Below, piece after piece: positions 15,332 through 17,227 of a stretch of 17,227 nt of DNA (position 1 is its first letter; each line of letters opens with the position of its first letter). The DNA comes from CAZOIA01 sp964579675 (lineage in GTDB: Bacteria; Planctomycetota; Phycisphaerae; UBA1845; PWPN01). The DNA lies in the NCBI GenBank assembly GCA_964579675.1, contig CAZOIA010000120.1:1-17227 (forward strand). Reading direction: 5' to 3'. Position numbers and translations under genes: made by a program. The notes beneath the pieces were generated by a model, which had not been told where the DNA came from, made no database searches, and saw only the letters and a list, made by a program, of their open reading frames with translations.

Positions 15332-15404
15332 TGGGTAGGGGCGGACTCGAACCGCCGACACACGGATTTTCAGCCCGTTGCTCTACCACCTGAGCTACCT
15401 ACCC
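15332..15404 (-). tRNA. tRNA-Phe (anticodon GAA)
   Basis: 73 bases fold as a complete tRNA. The acceptor GGGTAGG pairs with CCTACCC, with discriminator A at 15332. The D-stem is GCTC/GAGC. The anticodon stem ACGGG/TCCGT encloses the loop CTGAAAA with anticodon GAA. The T-arm is GGCGG/CCGCC with loop TTCGAGT. CCA is not encoded (TTG follows). It reads phenylalanine codons and serves as the integration site of the island. Confidence 0.95.
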
Positions 15405-15772
15405 AAGGCGGCTTTTTCTCGTAGCGGACTACGGAAAAGCACTCCACCCAGGACCGTGAGGCGTCCCAAGTCCTCTTATCGAGCAGTGGCTTCTGGACAG
15501 AGCCCGGCAAGCCGAACACCCGGCAGCCGCCTGGATCGACGCGATGGTAACCACCCCAGGCCGGTCGGGTCAAGCGCTCATCGCGGTCAGGGCCGCCAGA
15601 GGGTCCGTAACATAATCGGCGGGGCTCGCAGAAACCCGCGGCTGTCCGTGGTTGCCCCTGATTGTGGTCAATCCGGCCAAAGCGCACTTCGTCTCCCCAG
15701 ACTGGATGCCCCACGCGCGCCTGCTCGGCGGAGAAGAAAACCGGGACCGATCCGAAGACCGAGCCCGGAAGA
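15405..15772. other. Intergenic stretch upstream of tRNA-Phe, no gene recognised
   Basis: There are 368 bases with open frames on both strands but none with recognisable protein features, and the longest ones run through the tRNA. The tRNA promoter should lie just above 15404 on the - strand, but no convincing hexamers are seen. A structured RNA cannot be excluded. Confidence 0.4.
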
Positions 15773-15844
15773 AGCTTTCAGCTTTCAGTGTCTCGGCTAT
15801 CAGCTCCTGGCTGTTGGCTCTCTCACTCCCCACTTCCCACTTCA
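15773..15844. repeat. Simple-sequence tract after a PEP-CTERM-like remnant
   Basis: On the - strand this reads as GAAGTGGGAAGTGGGGAGTGAG, then CCAACAGCCAGGAGCTGATAGC and CTGAAAGCTGAAAGCTT. These are the two motif families of the tracts at 3051-3073 and 1708-1769. It begins at the stop codon of the remnant at 15842-15904. Confidence 0.6.
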
Positions 15845-15904
15845 GCGCCACCGCCGTCGCCGCAGCAACGAAAGACCGCCGAGGGCGATCAGGGAGGGGT
15901 TGAA
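15842..15904 (-). pseudogene. PEP-CTERM-like C-terminal remnant
   Basis: Twenty codons before a TGA (15842-15844) read PSLIALGGLSLLRRRRWR at their end: a Pro, a short hydrophobic helix and an Arg cluster at the very C-terminus. This is the pattern of PEP-CTERM sorting signals in planctomycetes (surface protein processing by an exosortase). An in-frame TGA directly upstream and no continuous frame beyond it show that the protein body is lost. The tract is short, so a chance match is possible. Confidence 0.4.
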
Positions 15905-15935
15905 TCATCCTATGTTCCACGGTGAGAATAGTATC

Positions 15936-15992
15936 ATGGTCGCTTGTGGCGCTAGTGGCGGCATCTGCCCCGAATGCGGGAAGAAGACATGA
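15936..15992 (+). pseudogene. Zinc-ribbon tail remnant
   Basis: Eighteen codons end in ASGGICPECGKKT, the second half of a planctomycete zinc ribbon (usually C-x-x-C-x-Y-x-L-x-G...GxCPECG). The first Cys pair and the protein body are missing. Its TGA stop overlaps the ATG of the next gene (ATGA, 15989-15992). A related tail remnant occurs at 16942-16991. Confidence 0.35.
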
Positions 15993-16507
15993 TCGGATTG
16001 AAGGAACAGATCGAGCAAGCGATGAAGCCTATCATGGGCATGCCCTTATCGCAGGCATGCCGGGCTCTCAACATGGAGATGTTCAGCTTCGGTGGACTCC
16101 GAGAATCAGTCACTCCCTTGGGCAAGACAGGTCTCGTCGGGGAATATGCGCTACATATTCAATGTCCCTGGCGAGTCGTCGGCCCTGAAGGCATCGTAGT
16201 CGCCTCTGGGGATCGTAATTATCCCGAAGATGAGAACTCGGATTGGCAGGATTTCGATTCCGATGGTCCGTCGCTCTGCGAGGCGAGAATTGACGAGTGG
16301 CTCCAGCCACATAAGGACTTGCCTTTGACTGTAGAATCTGTAACGGCTGACCGTTTGGGAGGGTTTAGGCTGGAGCTTAGCCAAGGGTATATGCTGGAAG
16401 TCTTTCCAACCGACTCGCTACGGGGAGAGTATTCGGAGCATTGGCGTTTGTTTCGTCCATCTTGCGAGAACCATTTCGTCGTAACTGGCCACGGAGTCGA
16501 GAAGTAA
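15989..16507 (+). CDS. Uncharacterised 172-residue protein
   Basis: The ATG at 15989 is chosen because GGGAAG lies about 7 bases upstream and it overlaps the preceding stop; an in-frame ATG at 15974 has no such site. No signal peptide or membrane helix is seen. The protein is acidic, with IQCPWRVVGPEGIVVASGDR (about 57-76), an acidic stretch (YPEDENSDWQDFDSDG) and a C-terminal EHWRLFRP segment. I do not recognise the family; its size, acidity and alternating beta-like pattern resemble small soluble accessory proteins. Base composition is less GC-rich than the genes on the left of the window. Neighbours are zinc-ribbon proteins and remnants, which give no functional hint. Confidence 0.65.
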   Translation: MIGLKEQIEQAMKPIMGMPLSQACRALNMEMFSFGGLRESVTPLGKTGLVGEYALHIQCPWRVVGPEGIVVASGDRNYPEDENSDWQDFDSDGPSLCEARIDEWLQPHKDLPLTVESVTADRLGGFRLELSQGYMLEVFPTDSLRGEYSEHWRLFRPSCENHFVVTGHGVEK

Positions 16508-16532
16508 TCCGTCATCGATAGAGTGTCTATGA

Positions 16533-16943
16533 ATGTCAGCAGCCCCCGACAAACCGAGCATGTATTGCCGACAATGCCAATACGTCCTCGATGGTCTGCC
16601 AGACAATCACTGCCCTGAGTGCGGAACTGGTTTTGACCCGAGCGGTCCCGCTTCTTACTTGTCGCATCCGAAACAGGCGTGGCCGCTTCGTTGGGAGACT
16701 GTTGCCTCGGCTTTATGTCTGGTCGTGTTTCTGCTCCTACTCTCCAGGGGACGCAACTTCGGAGGCACCCTCGTTTTTGACCTCCTCCTGCCGACGCCCT
16801 TCCTGGCGTTCGGAGTTGCCTTCGGATGGTCGGGGACGAAGCGAGGGAGCAAGCTCAGCAGGACCATTCCGACAGTTCTGCTGGTGATTGCGCTCTTATC
16901 CCTCTACCTGATCCTTGGTGACTTCGCGACTCTCGGGAGGTGA
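16533..16943 (+). CDS. Zinc-ribbon membrane protein
   Basis: A 136-residue protein. The N-terminal ribbon CRQCQYVLDGLPDNHCPECG (residues 12-31) has four cysteines in two knuckles, the form common in planctomycete proteins of unknown function. About three hydrophobic helices follow (about 54-70, 78-98 and 112-130, VASALCLVVFLLLL, LLLPTPFLAFGVAFGW, TVLLVIALLSLYLIL). It probably sits in the inner membrane with the ribbon in the cytoplasm. The ATG at 16533 lacks a clear ribosome binding site. It follows the 172-residue gene by 25 bases on the same strand, so cotranscription is possible. Function unknown. Confidence 0.7.
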   Translation: MSAAPDKPSMYCRQCQYVLDGLPDNHCPECGTGFDPSGPASYLSHPKQAWPLRWETVASALCLVVFLLLLSRGRNFGGTLVFDLLLPTPFLAFGVAFGWSGTKRGSKLSRTIPTVLLVIALLSLYLILGDFATLGR

Positions 16944-16991
16944 TCGTTGTTGAGTAGGCCACACTCCTCCGAATGCGGGGAGAAGATGTGA
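16942..16991 (+). pseudogene. Second zinc-ribbon tail remnant
   Basis: The codons before the TGA at 16989-16991 read SSECGEKM, similar to CPECGKKT at 15969-15989. At DNA level 16969-16986 differs from 15970-15987 at one of 18 bases. In-frame stops lie just upstream, so it is a vestige, probably from a duplicated zinc-ribbon gene. Confidence 0.3.
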
Positions 16992-17016
16992 AGGGCTCTC
17001 TTCAGAGTAAGGCGAC

Positions 17017-17214
17017 ATGAGTTCCGCAGCGCTGCCAATTCCGATCATGGTGTTAGCCGTTGGGCTTCTTAGCATCGGGTTGCTGTTAACGTGGAAGGGT
17101 CTGCGCCCCCGTCGCCGGGGAGATACCCCACATTGTGGTCGATGTGATTACAACCTCACGGGTAATCAGACGGGTGATGGGCGACGATTAGAATTCCCTC
17201 CCAGCGACAATTAG
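17017..17214 (+). CDS. Small membrane protein with a truncated zinc ribbon
   Basis: A 65-residue frame with AAGG a few bases before the ATG at 17017. It has one N-terminal hydrophobic helix (about 8-27), a basic stretch (LRPRRRGD) and CGRCDYNLTGNQTG, the first half of a planctomycete zinc ribbon. The expected second half (GxCPECG) is missing; the frame instead ends in GDGRRLEFPPSDN. Either the gene was broken by insertion or deletion near 17160-17175, or this is a natural short variant. The window ends 13 bases after the stop. Confidence 0.5.
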   Translation: MSSAALPIPIMVLAVGLLSIGLLLTWKGLRPRRRGDTPHCGRCDYNLTGNQTGDGRRLEFPPSDN

Positions 17215-17227
17215 ACCTCCCTGTTAA

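Larger units (their letters stand above)
11243..15373. mobile_element. Small island integrated in tRNA-Phe
   Basis: The element is bounded by two direct copies of the tRNA-Phe 3' region: 11243-11284 and 15332-15373, identical over the first 34 bases and matching at 6 of the next 8. The right copy is part of a complete tRNA-Phe gene; the left one lacks the 5' half. Beside the tRNA is an N-terminal integrase remnant reading into the island. Cargo is an AAA+ ATPase/S8 protease operon on the - strand. This is the classical layout of an element inserted into a tRNA 3' end by a tyrosine recombinase. The integrase is broken, so the element is probably no longer mobile by itself. Confidence 0.75.

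Noticed and set aside
15378..15992. 204-codon + strand frame ending in the zinc-ribbon tail
   Set aside because: It starts inside the tRNA gene and has no recognisable features before the last 18 codons; only the tail is reported, as a remnant.
1..17227. CRISPR arrays
   Set aside because: No regularly spaced repeats of 23-47 bases with unique spacers are present; the repeats seen are dispersed pairs or short-period tracts.

Overview
The window is GC-rich and looks like a chromosomal segment of a planctomycete, probably Phycisphaerae-like. The reasons are a type I dockerin at the end of a non-cellulosomal protein, zinc ribbons of the C-x-x-C-x-Y-x-L-x-G...CPECG type, a remnant like a PEP-CTERM tail, an integrase fragment with a planctomycete-style N-terminus, and several genes without Shine-Dalgarno sites. 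The lineage is inferred from these family traits; no taxonomic search was run.

Left part (1-6751, + strand): tilS (tRNA-Ile lysidine synthase), a GT-C type membrane glycosyltransferase and a 1207-residue AsmA-like protein with four ~120-residue internal repeats. A ~100-bp dispersed repeat starts the window and recurs at 8715-8814. Short simple-sequence tracts sit at or just after the stop codons of the first two genes.

Middle (6877-8486, - strand): a tandem-ACT protein with its own extended -10 promoter and strong ribosome binding site. Upstream of it lies a two-gene operon of a Cys/His-rich ribbon-helix-helix regulator and a His-rich six-helix membrane protein with an internal duplication. 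A perfect inverted repeat upstream is a candidate operator, so the pair may be a metal-responsive module.

8885-10991 (+ strand): a good sigma70-like promoter drives a DUF362 protein with N-terminal membrane helices, an Ig-like segment and a C-terminal dockerin.

11243-15373: a compact island in tRNA-Phe(GAA). The complete tRNA is at 15332-15404 (- strand). Its 3' part is duplicated at 11243-11284, identical over the first 34 bases, as left by tRNA-targeted integration. Next to the tRNA is a decayed tyrosine-integrase N-terminus. The only intact cargo is a translationally coupled pair: a classical AAA+ ATPase with a C-terminal helix-turn-helix, followed with zero bases between stop and start by a 742-residue subtilisin-like (S8) protease with a complete Asp/His/Ser triad. 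A promoter overlapped by nested inverted repeats lies in front of the pair. This is the most interesting system here, a possible ATP-driven proteolysis module of the accessory or conflict kind.

Right end (15405-17227): gene-poor, with a PEP-CTERM-like remnant, two zinc-ribbon tail remnants sharing an 18-base near-identical sequence, an unknown 172-residue protein, a zinc-ribbon membrane protein and a membrane protein whose zinc ribbon is cut short.
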